Source: an uncultured Roseobacter sp.
Lineage (GTDB): Bacteria; Pseudomonadota; Alphaproteobacteria; Rhodobacterales; Rhodobacteraceae
NCBI RefSeq assembly: GCF_947495275.1
Contig: NZ_CANLYL010000012.1
Span: 62,001-126,000, forward strand
Direction: 5' to 3'
Length of the DNA stretch: 64,000 nt
In this document: piece by piece, positions 46,722 to 54,717 of the stretch
Layout of the letters: each line of letters opens with the position of its first letter
Numbering within the stretch: position 1 is the stretch's first letter
Program-made: the position numbers and the translations under genes
The notes under the pieces: model-generated
Database searches by the model: none
What the model was told of the DNA's origin: nothing
What the model saw: the letters and a program-made list of their open reading frames with translations, nothing else

Positions 46722-47417
46722 ATGATCCGTTTGTTCAAAGGTATTGCAGCGCTTTGCGTTATGGCAGCGCCGGTATTTGCGCAAAACTCGCCGGTGGTTG
46801 TCGAGTTGTTCACATCGCAGGGGTGTTCGTCCTGCCCGCCAGCAGATGAGATGCTGCACGCACTGGCTGAGCGGGACGATGTTATCGCTCTGGCCCTTCA
46901 TGTAGATTATTGGGACTACATCGGCTGGAAAGATGAATTTGCCGATCCTCGCAACGCAGAACGTCAACGGGCCTATGCGACGGTCGCGGGACGGCGGTCG
47001 ATCTACACACCGGAAATGATTGTCAATGGCGTCACCGACATCGTGGGGGCAAAGCCGATGGAGGTGTCCAAGGCAATCGCAATCCACAAGGAATATCCCC
47101 AGGCGGTCAAGGTGAATGCGACCCGCGCGGGCGACCGCGTGCAGATTGATGCGGAGGTGTTACGTTCGGGCACCGGGCCGATGGTGGTTCAGTTGTTGCG
47201 CTACCGACCTGAGCGGGAATCCCGCATTACGCGGGGCGAGAATGCCGGCCGCACAATTACTTATGCGAATGTGACGCAGGATTGGAACGTGGTTCGAGAA
47301 TGGGACGGGCGAGCGCCTCTCTCCATGTCCGCCATGGCACCGGGCGAAGCTCCGGCCGTAGTCCTTATTCAGGCCGCTGACATGGGGCCAATTCTAGCGG
47401 CAGCACGTGTTGAATAA
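46722..47417 (+). CDS. DUF1223 secreted thioredoxin-like protein
   Basis: A 231-residue protein with a signal peptide (MIRLFKGIAALCVMAAPVFA). The mature domain starts VVVELFTSQGCSSCPPAD, the DUF1223 CxxC hallmark, and continues with LALHVDYWDYIGWKDEFA and YTPEMIVNG. The thioredoxin-like fold suggests periplasmic redox work, but no substrate is known. The start follows TGAGGAATC; a longer frame upstream is discarded because it lacks signal-peptide character. Confidence 0.88.
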   Translation: MIRLFKGIAALCVMAAPVFAQNSPVVVELFTSQGCSSCPPADEMLHALAERDDVIALALHVDYWDYIGWKDEFADPRNAERQRAYATVAGRRSIYTPEMIVNGVTDIVGAKPMEVSKAIAIHKEYPQAVKVNATRAGDRVQIDAEVLRSGTGPMVVQLLRYRPERESRITRGENAGRTITYANVTQDWNVVREWDGRAPLSMSAMAPGEAPAVVLIQAADMGPILAAARVE

Positions 47418-47460
47418 GGGCCGTTGGTCCTTGCACCTAACCCGACATTCCAGCGCAGGC

Positions 47461-48528
47461 CTAGTCTTCGTCGCCGTCATCGACGACCAGTAGAAGTTCC
47501 CCAGCAGTTTCCATTTCGCGAATTGTGCTGACAATACTTGCGGTCGCCTCTTCCATTTCCGACGCCTTGACCTTTTCTCGTTCCTCGACCTCTTCACGAA
47601 GCTGGTCAGCCATTCGGCCGGACATGTTTTCAAGGATGAAATTGGCTGATTCCGACATGCCCGCCGCTTCGGCGCCCGCCAGTGCGGTAAGCAACATATC
47701 CTGATCCAGCTCGCGCACAACTCTTGGAATATCGCGTGGCGCGATCCGTTTGGGGATGTTGGCGAAGGTGAAGATGGCCTTACGCACAAGATCCGCAAAT
47801 CCCGCGTCGGTCTCGTCGAGGCCTTCCAGAACATCGTCTCTGGTGATAGATTGTGTCGAATTCAATATGGCGCCAACCCGTTCCACCGGGCCACTGTCAA
47901 ACGCTTTGAGCGGTTCGGCGTCGAGCTGGGTCGCTAATGAAAGACCAATTCTGTCCACGGCATCGGGTGTCACGGCGCTGGTTTGAGATACTGCGTATGT
48001 TATTTGTCGCGCTTTTGGTCCGGGCAGTTTGCCCAGAAGTTCTGCGGCGCGGGCAACGCTAATCTTGGACAGCAAAACGGCGGCGACTTCGGTGCTTTCG
48101 TTTTCCAGTACGGGCAAAAGTCTTTCCGCGCTCAGATCCTTGAGCCGCGCCCAGGGGTCGCCATATTGACGTACGCCCGCCTCCTTGCGCAGCCGCGCGG
48201 CAGTCTGTTTCGAAATCCGGCCGTCCAGAGAATCGAGAGCCCCCGCGATGCCACCGGGAAAGGACAGACCAATGCTTTCAAGTTCATTTGCAAACTCGGA
48301 GACTACGCTGGACAGGGTATCGCGATCCACCAGTCGCATCGACCCCATCTGCTTGGTCAATTGCGCTTGCAACTCATCGGGCAGGTCCTCAAGCGGAATA
48401 TCCGCCCCTTCGTTCAGGAGAAGCCGAACAACAACTGCCGCCTTTGCCTTGCGGCTTAGCGAAACAGGTGTTGGATTTCCCGCACCCGGCAAAGCCGGGA
48501 ACGGAGCCATAGGAACCATATCTGTCAT
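47461..48528 (-). CDS. fliG: Divergent flagellar motor switch protein FliG
   Basis: A 355-residue protein with FliG's three-domain layout. The N-terminal domain has SLSRKAKAAVVVRLLLNEGA and ends near residue 120. The middle domain contains LENESTEVAAVLLSKI, a close match to the family EHPQ-like helix, and the C-terminal torque domain contains RKAIFTFANIPKRIAPRDI and AEAAGMSESANFILENMSGR. FliG transmits force from the stator to the rotor C-ring. No other flagellar gene lies in the window, so the gene sits apart from the main cluster, as in several Rhodobacteraceae. Confidence 0.82.
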   Translation of the reverse strand: MTDMVPMAPFPALPGAGNPTPVSLSRKAKAAVVVRLLLNEGADIPLEDLPDELQAQLTKQMGSMRLVDRDTLSSVVSEFANELESIGLSFPGGIAGALDSLDGRISKQTAARLRKEAGVRQYGDPWARLKDLSAERLLPVLENESTEVAAVLLSKISVARAAELLGKLPGPKARQITYAVSQTSAVTPDAVDRIGLSLATQLDAEPLKAFDSGPVERVGAILNSTQSITRDDVLEGLDETDAGFADLVRKAIFTFANIPKRIAPRDIPRVVRELDQDMLLTALAGAEAAGMSESANFILENMSGRMADQLREEVEEREKVKASEMEEATASIVSTIREMETAGELLLVVDDGDED

Positions 48529-48590
48529 CTTGACCCGCCTGTCTTTGAACTCCTTTTGTTCTGACAGAAAAAGGTAAAGATTGGCTGAAA

Positions 48591-49115
48591 TCAGTAGCTA
48601 TAGGTTGTGCCGGTTTCCAATGCATTGCGCAGCGAGGTTTCTGACCATGTACCGGCCCCACCATGGGCGCGAATGGCCCGCAGTTGCACCATCGCTCCTG
48701 CGGCATCACCGGCCTCGACCAAGCCTTGGCCCATGTAGGATCGCGCCAGGATATTACCAGGGTCTTGATCAATCGCTTTTTGATAGAAAACCATACCCAG
48801 ATCAACATTGCCCAGCTTGCGATGTGTAAAGCCCATATACGTCAGGCGTCCGGGGTCATTTTCAGGCATCTCGTCGAGAATTGCCTGCGCATCATGATAG
48901 CGACCCGCATAGGCGAGTTGGCGTACAGCAAGATACAGTTGATCGCGTTGCAAACTGCTTTCTTGCGGATTGACACATTTTTTCGATTTCTTGTCGTAAA
49001 CCTGTGCGCCTTCACAAGTGACGGCAGGCTTTGGGGGTGGGGCATCGTTATCGCCCCCGTTCGCCAACACGGCCGTGGGCAGCGAGAAAGCGGCAATAAG
49101 AAAAAAACGCGTCAT
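48591..49115 (-). CDS. Secreted TPR-containing protein
   Basis: A 174-residue protein with a signal peptide (MTRFFLIAAFSLPTAVLANG). A short cysteine segment (CEGAQVYDKKSKKCV, about 34-48) is followed by two or three tetratricopeptide-like helix pairs (YAGRYHDAQAILDEMPENDP; LGNVDLGMVFYQKAIDQDPG; ARSYMGQGLVEAGDAAGAMV). The cysteine segment has the same spacing as in the small secreted protein upstream. A periplasmic scaffold role is possible. Its function is unknown. Confidence 0.72.
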   Translation of the reverse strand: MTRFFLIAAFSLPTAVLANGGDNDAPPPKPAVTCEGAQVYDKKSKKCVNPQESSLQRDQLYLAVRQLAYAGRYHDAQAILDEMPENDPGRLTYMGFTHRKLGNVDLGMVFYQKAIDQDPGNILARSYMGQGLVEAGDAAGAMVQLRAIRAHGGAGTWSETSLRNALETGTTYSY

Positions 49116-49169
49116 TCCAAAACTCCTAACTCAAACAACGTCTGTAACTGTATAACGCGTCAGCAGGCG

Positions 49170-49205
49170 GTTTTATTCAATCACTCTGACGTGATCGAAT
49201 AAAAC
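49170..49205 (-). terminator. Hairpin between the small secreted protein and TPR genes
   Basis: On the plus strand GTTTTATTCAATCAC (49170-49184) pairs with GTGATCGAATAAAAC (49191-49205) around a 6-base loop, with one C-A mismatch. It lies 10 bases downstream of the small minus-strand gene's stop. No U-run follows, so it may be a terminator or an intercistronic stabiliser. Confidence 0.45.
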
Positions 49206-49214
49206 GCACGCAGA

Positions 49215-49376
49215 TCAGCTGGTGGTATTGGTCACGCAGGTGCCTGTTTCGGAATCGTAAACCATGCCTTCAGCGCAGGACATGGTCACTTTCTGTCCGT
49301 AGTTGCAGCCTTCAGCGAAGGCCAGAACCGGGGCAAGCGTCAGGACCACCGCAGCGGCCAAAGTCTTGATCGTCAT
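49215..49376 (-). CDS. 53-residue secreted cysteine-motif protein
   Basis: A short gene translating to a signal peptide (MTIKTLAAAVVLTLAPVLAFA) and a mature peptide of about 32 residues that starts EGCNYGQ and ends CVTNTTS. It has an AAGGAG ribosome-binding site 8 bases before the ATG. The segment CAEGMVYDSETGTCV has the spacing C-x4-VYD-x5-CV, identical to the TPR protein next to it. Three cysteines in the mature part suggest disulfide formation. It is well supported by start signals and motif, but no family is recognised. Confidence 0.75.
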   Translation of the reverse strand: MTIKTLAAAVVLTLAPVLAFAEGCNYGQKVTMSCAEGMVYDSETGTCVTNTTS

Positions 49377-49470
49377 TGCGGGTCTCCTTGATTGGTAGGC
49401 TCAAGGTAGCAGTGATCTGCATCGGGTCAACAAAAATGCCTCTCACGCAGCACTGTTGATCTGTTGGCGC

Positions 49471-50775
49471 TCAATCCTTGAACACCCGTCCAAAGATCGT
49501 ATCCACATGTTTGGTGTGATAGCCGATGTCGAATTTCTCTTCGATCTCCGCCACACTCAGCGCCGCCAGAACATCCGCATCGCCCAAAAGTTCTGTTTTG
49601 AAATCCTTGCCTTCTTCCCAGACTTTCATCGCATTGCGCTGCACCAGCTTATAGGCATCTTCGCGGCTGACACCGGCCTGTGTCAGGGCCAGCAGGACCC
49701 GTTGGCTCATCATCAGCCCACGGAATTTGTTCATATTGGCCAGCATGTTGTCGGGATAGATGACCAGTTTGTCGACTACGGAGGTCAGGCGTGCCAGCGC
49801 GAAATCCAGCGTGATCGTTGTATCAGGCCCGATGTTGCGCTCAACGGAGGAGTGCGAGATGTCGCGCTCGTGCCAAAGCGCCACGTTCTCCATCGCAGGT
49901 ACGACCGCCATGCGCACCAGACGCGCAAGCCCTGTGAGATTCTCAGTCAGCACCGGGTTGCGTTTGTGCGGCATGGCCGAAGAGCCTTTTTGCCCGGCGG
50001 AGAAAAACTCCTCCGCCTCCAGCACTTCGGTGCGCTGCATGTGGCGAATCTCGGTCGCGATGTTTTCAATGGAGCTGCCGACAACGCCGAGCGCTGCAAA
50101 GAACGCAGCGTGACGGTCGCGCGGGATCACCTGGGTGCTGATCGGCTCCGGCGCCAGCCCAAGTTTGGCGCAGACGTGTTCTTCCACGCGCGGGTCGATG
50201 TTGGCAAAGGTGCCGACGGCCCCGGAAATGGCACCCGTGGCAATCTCGTCGCGCGCGCGCTCCAGACGGGTAAGGTTGCGGTCCATTTCCGCATAGAACC
50301 GCGCAAAGGTCAGACCCATGGTGGTGGGTTCTGCGTGAATGCCGTGGCTGCGCCCGATGCGCACCGTGTCCTTATGCTCCAGAGCGCGGCGTTTCAGGGC
50401 GGCCAGCAGGGCTTTCATATCGGCGATCAGAATGTCGGCGGCGCGGGTCAGCTGAACGTTAAAGCAGGTGTCCAGCACGTCTGACGAGGTCATGCCCTGA
50501 TGCACAAAACGCGCCTCGTCACTGCCCACATGTTCGGCCAGATGGGTCAGAAAGGCGATGACATCATGTTTGGTGACGGCCTCGATCTCGTCGATGCGGG
50601 CCACGTCGAATTCGACATCCCGGGCTTTCCATACGGCTTCGGCGTTTTCGCGCGGGATCACACCCAGATCGGCCATGGCGTCGCAGGCATGGGCCTCGAT
50701 CTCGTACCAGATGCGGAATTTCGTTTCAGGGGACCAGATCGCGACCATGTCAGGGCGGGAGTAACGGGGGATCAT
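49471..50775 (-). CDS. purB: Adenylosuccinate lyase
   Basis: A 434-residue enzyme of the fumarase/aspartase superfamily acting at two steps of purine synthesis. The superfamily signature is GSSAMPHKRNP, and other conserved blocks are HQGMTSSDVLDTC and RSHGIHAEPTTMGL. The start MIPRYSRPDMVAIWSPE matches the family. An upstream extension of 80 codons is not conserved. It diverges from the small secreted protein gene that follows. Confidence 0.97.
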   Translation of the reverse strand: MIPRYSRPDMVAIWSPETKFRIWYEIEAHACDAMADLGVIPRENAEAVWKARDVEFDVARIDEIEAVTKHDVIAFLTHLAEHVGSDEARFVHQGMTSSDVLDTCFNVQLTRAADILIADMKALLAALKRRALEHKDTVRIGRSHGIHAEPTTMGLTFARFYAEMDRNLTRLERARDEIATGAISGAVGTFANIDPRVEEHVCAKLGLAPEPISTQVIPRDRHAAFFAALGVVGSSIENIATEIRHMQRTEVLEAEEFFSAGQKGSSAMPHKRNPVLTENLTGLARLVRMAVVPAMENVALWHERDISHSSVERNIGPDTTITLDFALARLTSVVDKLVIYPDNMLANMNKFRGLMMSQRVLLALTQAGVSREDAYKLVQRNAMKVWEEGKDFKTELLGDADVLAALSVAEIEEKFDIGYHTKHVDTIFGRVFKD

Positions 50776-50857
50776 CGGCTCACCTTTTTGGTATTTGCTT
50801 GGGATTGCCGCGCTCATAGACTGACCCGGCAGGGGCCACAAGGCGGGAGCAGACGAA

Positions 50858-51190
50858 ATGAAGAGTTTGATGGCGGCGATGCTGATATTTTGCCCGGTTC
50901 TGGCCGGTGCCGAGGAGTGGACGGCGCTGTCAGGCGACCAGATCAAAACCGTTTTGACCGACCGGAAACTGCAATATGCGACCGCATGGCAGGATTTTCG
51001 CGCGTCCGGGCGCACGCTCTACAATGCGGGCGCGGACAGTTGGGGATACTGGCGCGTGCAGCAGGATCAATATTGCAGCCAGTGGCCGCCCTCTGATCTC
51101 TGGGCCTGCTATGATATGGCACAATCCGGCGACAGGCTGCGGTTTATCGGGCAGGGCGGGGACATCACCGATGCGGAATATGCCGACTGA
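50858..51190 (+). CDS. Small secreted protein of unknown function
   Basis: A 110-residue protein with a signal peptide (MKSLMAAMLIFCPVLAGAEE). The mature part has WTALSGDQIKTVLTDRKLQY and YCSQWPPSDLWACYDM, with two cysteines and many aromatic residues. This pattern recurs in small Rhodobacteraceae periplasmic proteins, but no named function is known. The 3' end overlaps the DUF6314 gene by 20 bases. Confidence 0.7.
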   Translation: MKSLMAAMLIFCPVLAGAEEWTALSGDQIKTVLTDRKLQYATAWQDFRASGRTLYNAGADSWGYWRVQQDQYCSQWPPSDLWACYDMAQSGDRLRFIGQGGDITDAEYAD

Positions 51191-51593
51191 GCCCGCGCCC
51201 CGCGTTTTGGAAGATTTCGAAGGCGCATGGGGCATCACCCGGCACATCACTCACGCCGATGGTACAACGGCAGAATTCACCGGCACAGCGCAGTGGACGC
51301 ACGATCCGGGCGGATTGATTTACCGCGAGATCGGCAAATTGCAGATGGCACAGGGGCCTGCCTTTCAGGCAGAACGTCAGTATCTCTGGCGGCCCGGCCT
51401 GAACGTTTATTTCGATGACGGCAGATTTTTTCACAAGGCGCCCGAACGCGGCGGTGATGCTACGCATTGGTGTGACCCGGATACTTATCATGTCACCTAT
51501 GATTTTTCCCGCTGGCCGGATTTCACCGCCACCTGGAAGGTGTCCGGGCCGAAGAAATCCTACACAATGCGCAGCCAATACAAGCGCTGTTAG
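51171..51593 (+). CDS. DUF6314 family protein
   Basis: A 140-residue protein (137 if the ATG at 51180 is used). It has an N-terminal LEDFEGAWGITRHITHADG and conserved WTHDPGGLIYREIG, RQYLWRPG and FHKAPERGG, consistent with a small beta-barrel of the DUF6314 group. The start overlaps the upstream gene's end; GGGCGGGG favours the first ATG. The function is unknown. Confidence 0.75.
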   Translation: MRNMPTEPAPRVLEDFEGAWGITRHITHADGTTAEFTGTAQWTHDPGGLIYREIGKLQMAQGPAFQAERQYLWRPGLNVYFDDGRFFHKAPERGGDATHWCDPDTYHVTYDFSRWPDFTATWKVSGPKKSYTMRSQYKRC

Positions 51594-51668
51594 CGCAAGA
51601 GGCCTTGCGCTAATGCTGCGGCTGCGGCATTCAGGGAGCAAGAAATTCTCAACGGGAGACATCATTCC

Positions 51669-52268
51669 ATGCAATTGTCCGCTTCTCATTCCGTTCTGGC
51701 AGAGGTTTTCGGGCCATCCGAAGGTGCTGCACGGCGCGTCAAACAGGCCGCCTTGGTGGTTCTGGGCATCATGTTGCTGGCGGTGGCCGCCAAGATCAAA
51801 GTGCCTATGTGGCCGGTGCCCATCACCATGGGGACCTTTGCCGTTCTCACCATCGGTGCTGCATATGGTGCCCGTCTCGGGTTGGTGACGATCCTCGGGT
51901 ACATGATTATCGGTGCCTTGGGTTTTGACGTTTTCGCGGGCTCCACGGCTGAGAAGTTTGGTCTGGAATACATGATGGGTGGCACTGGCGGTTATCTTGT
52001 GGGCTACGTCATGGCGACCGTTTTGCTGGGCGCTCTGGCGCAACGCGGCTGGGACCGTTCTGCGGGCGGGATGGCCGTTGCTATGCTGCTCGGCAATGTG
52101 TTGATCTATGTTCCAGGGCTTTTGTGGCTCGGCACCCTTTACGGTTGGGACAAACCGATCCTTGAGTGGGGTCTGACGCCCTTCCTGCTGGGCGATTTCC
52201 TGAAACTGGCGCTTGCCGCGGCGCTTTTGCCTGCGCTGTGGAAATTGATCGGGACCGCGCGCCGGTAG
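51669..52268 (+). CDS. bioY: Biotin transporter BioY
   Basis: A 199-residue membrane S-component of the biotin ECF transporter. It has VPMWPVPITMGTFAVLTIGA, the GFDVFAGSTAEKFGLEYMMGGTGGYLVGY block and six hydrophobic helices. BioY can work with an ECF module (BioMN), but none is near. No BioR-type operator was recognised upstream. A strong terminator follows. Confidence 0.95.
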   Translation: MQLSASHSVLAEVFGPSEGAARRVKQAALVVLGIMLLAVAAKIKVPMWPVPITMGTFAVLTIGAAYGARLGLVTILGYMIIGALGFDVFAGSTAEKFGLEYMMGGTGGYLVGYVMATVLLGALAQRGWDRSAGGMAVAMLLGNVLIYVPGLLWLGTLYGWDKPILEWGLTPFLLGDFLKLALAAALLPALWKLIGTARR

Positions 52269-52296
52269 GCAACAGTCTCAAACGCTTGCAAAAGAA

Positions 52297-52325
52297 AAGC
52301 CAGTGCCTGCGCACTGGCTTTTTTT
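52297..52325. terminator. Rho-independent terminator after bioY
   Basis: AAGCCAGTGC pairs with GCACTGGCTT around a CTGC loop, followed by TTTTT on the plus strand. The opposite strand also has a T-rich run (TTTTCTTTT) after the stem, so it can serve both bioY and the convergent hydrolase-OsmC gene. Confidence 0.92.
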
Positions 52326-52346
52326 ATGACCATATTATGTTTAGAC

Positions 52347-53561
52347 CTATTCGACCAGTTCGGTGATGACTGTTGAGCTGCGTTCCAAAGTGCGGTGCAC
52401 TGGGCATTTATCTGCAATTTCAAGCAATCTCGCGCGCTGTTCTTCGCCGAGTTTCCCAGAAAGGGAAATCCTGCGCCGCCAGGTGTCAATTTTCTCGCCC
52501 ACAGAGGTCTCGGCATCTTGGGCGTGCACCTTGTTGTGGCTGACATCGACAGAGACATGGTCCAACGGCCAGCCCTTGCGCCGCGCATACATCCGGATTG
52601 TCATCGAGGTGCATGCCCCCAAGCCCGCAGACAGAAGACCATAGGGGGACAAGCCCTTGTTCGTGCCCCCATAAGCCAAAGGTTCATCCGCCAGCAAATG
52701 ATGTCCGTCAGATGAGGTGATGTCATTCAGATAGCCAGCGGGATCAGCCTCCGAGACCCGCAAAACGCCCTCAGGCGCACCGGGCGGCGGTGCAGGTTGC
52801 TTCAGCGCGATATAACGCTGTGCCCATGTGGCGATTACCTCTGCTGCATATTCGGCATCCTCAGGTCGGCTGATCAGGTGATCAGCGCTGTCCAGCGTTA
52901 CAAAGCTCTTGGGGTGCTTCGCAGCCAGGAAAATCTGGCTTGCGTTATCAATGGACACAATTTCGTCCCGTGGCGCATGCAATACCAGCAGCGCGGCATC
53001 AAGAGCGCCGATCGATGGGGTGAGTTGACCCTGGGCCACATCCTCTATGAAGCCTTTACCGATCCGGAAAGGGCGCCCTCCAAGCGATACTTCGGCCACG
53101 CCTTTGGAGATGATCTCCGGTAGGGCGTCAGCGAAATTATGGGTCACGTGTTCAGGATCAAAAGGGGCGCCAAGAGTGGCTACAGCTTTGACATTATCCA
53201 GTTGTGCTGCCGCCTTCAGGACAGCCGCGCCGCCCAGAGAATGCCCGATGATCAGCGAAGGCGTCATCCTCCGGGCCTTCAGGTAGCTGTTCGCGGAAAT
53301 CAGATCATCGACGTTGGAGGTAAAGGAGGTATTGGAAAACTCACCTCCCGAGTGGCCTAGTCCCGTGAAATCGAACCGCAAAACAGCGATGCCAAGCGAG
53401 GACAGTCGCGCGGAGATACGGCGCGCTGCAGGGATATCCTTCCCGCAGGTGAAGCAATGGGCAAAAATCGCGGTTGCGAGATGTGGACCCTCGGGCAAAT
53501 CCAGTCGGGCCGAAAGGTCGGAGCCGTCATGGCCCGGAAATTTGATACGTTCAGTGGGCAT
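52347..53561 (-). CDS. Alpha/beta hydrolase-OsmC fusion protein
   Basis: A 404-residue two-domain protein. Residues about 1-255 are an alpha/beta hydrolase with GHSLGGAAVL (nucleophile Ser), an acid in LVLHAPRDEIVS and a His in SADHLISRPED. Residues about 265-404 are an OsmC/Ohr-like domain with the conserved LLSAGLGACTSMTIRMYARRK and a second Cys in KCPVHRTLE, the peroxidatic pair of organic-hydroperoxide reductases. Fusions of this layout are known in proteobacteria. A role in peroxide or toxic-ester defence is inferred. Confidence 0.9.
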   Translation of the reverse strand: MPTERIKFPGHDGSDLSARLDLPEGPHLATAIFAHCFTCGKDIPAARRISARLSSLGIAVLRFDFTGLGHSGGEFSNTSFTSNVDDLISANSYLKARRMTPSLIIGHSLGGAAVLKAAAQLDNVKAVATLGAPFDPEHVTHNFADALPEIISKGVAEVSLGGRPFRIGKGFIEDVAQGQLTPSIGALDAALLVLHAPRDEIVSIDNASQIFLAAKHPKSFVTLDSADHLISRPEDAEYAAEVIATWAQRYIALKQPAPPPGAPEGVLRVSEADPAGYLNDITSSDGHHLLADEPLAYGGTNKGLSPYGLLSAGLGACTSMTIRMYARRKGWPLDHVSVDVSHNKVHAQDAETSVGEKIDTWRRRISLSGKLGEEQRARLLEIADKCPVHRTLERSSTVITELVE

Positions 53562-53674
53562 GGCAGCGCTCCTTCACCTCCCAGAGTGGGGATCATTGAA
53601 AGGAGAGGCAAGGTCTGTGTTACGGTTCTCACGCGGAGGTGACGACGCGCGCGTATTTCCCGGCGTTACAAGAA

Positions 53675-53701
53675 AAAACGCGCCCCGAAATCGAGGCGCG
53701 T
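53675..53701 (-). terminator. Rho-independent terminator after the VPLPA-CTERM gene
   Basis: On the minus strand ACGCGCC pairs with GGCGCGT around a 10-base loop, followed by TTTTTT. It lies 26 bases downstream of the VPLPA-CTERM stop. Confidence 0.85.
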
Positions 53702-53726
53702 CCCAGTAATAACGTCTTTTCCGACT

Positions 53727-54419
53727 TTAGGCGTTCTTGCGAGCCTTGCGACGAGCAAGTGCGCCAAAGCCGCCCATGGCACCCATCAGCAATAGCGCGG
53801 ACGCTGGCAGAGGAACGGCCGGGACGCCGTCGCCTTCAACGAGCAACCGGGAGGGGTTACCGTTGGCCGCCGCGTAGATCAGGTTGAACTCGCCACCGGT
53901 GAACGTCTCGGTTCCGGTTTTGGGTGTGGTCCGGATTCCGGTGGGATTGGCGAAGCTGAAGAGGGCTGCGCCGTCATCATAGATGCTGAAACCATCGTCA
54001 TGTGTCACCACCGTCTCAAAGGCGTTCTCATACACCTCCGTGAAGGAAAAGAGCGTGGTGGTTTGGAAACGTGGGTTGCTCAACCGCAGGCCGCCCACGC
54101 CCGCGTCCAGACCAGAAACGTTACCGAGCGCATTGGTCGCCAGAAAATCGGAAATCGTTTCGAGATCCTGATTAGTCGGGTTCGGTACGAAGAAATCGAG
54201 TGAGCCGGAATAGGTGAAGGTGTCTTTGCGTGTTTCATCTGCAGCCGCATAGCGTGCATTGAAATTCTCGATATTTGCCCGCGCACCGGAGCCGGAGCCG
54301 CCCGCATTGAAGTTGACAACTTTCACTTCAAAAATGCCGGAAAGCGTGGCCGCTTGGGCGCCGGATGCAAATGTTGCGATGGAAAGTGCGGCGGCAGCCG
54401 CGATTGCTGCTAGTTTCAA
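53727..54419 (-). CDS. VPLPA-CTERM sorting-domain protein
   Basis: A 230-residue secreted protein. A signal peptide (MKLAAIAAAAALSIATFASG) leads a beta-rich mature region, and the C-terminus has the VPLPASALLLMGAMGGFGAL motif, helix and basic ARRKARKNA tail of the VPLPA-CTERM group, likely cleaved by an exosortase-type enzyme. The start is TTG, supported by a consensus AGGAGG 8-9 bases upstream. It is a single-gene unit closed by its own terminator. Its role at the cell surface or in matrix is inferred. Confidence 0.87.
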   Translation of the reverse strand: MKLAAIAAAAALSIATFASGAQAATLSGIFEVKVVNFNAGGSGSGARANIENFNARYAAADETRKDTFTYSGSLDFFVPNPTNQDLETISDFLATNALGNVSGLDAGVGGLRLSNPRFQTTTLFSFTEVYENAFETVVTHDDGFSIYDDGAALFSFANPTGIRTTPKTGTETFTGGEFNLIYAAANGNPSRLLVEGDGVPAVPLPASALLLMGAMGGFGALARRKARKNA

Positions 54420-54717
54420 AATAGAGCCTCCTACTCGTTACAGCCGAGGTCTTTGGACCCCGAAACACAGCCGACCTCACAACCACCCTGGTAGCGAGAC
54501 CGGAATTCTGGTCGATCTCTACAGGGACCGCAGAGCGAGCAAAAGGGGAATTTTTAAGATTTTTCCTCTATTTGCATAAAATTATCGTTAATCGTATCGG
54601 GCCTGAGAACAATGCGCGTTTGGCAAGGGAACTGGTTCAATTTGTCCAAACCAACGACCGCAAAAACAGGGCGTTGGTGGTCGAATTCGCTTGCAGGGAT
54701 TCGCCCAGGCCCGCAGG

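Noticed and set aside
49456-50484. Plus-strand open frame (342 codons) opposite purB
   Set aside because: Antisense shadow; purB is certain and the frame resembles no family.
54650-54678. ACCAACG/CGTTGGT inverted repeat downstream of dddP
   Set aside because: Seven-bp stem with a long loop and no U-run; too weak to call a terminator.
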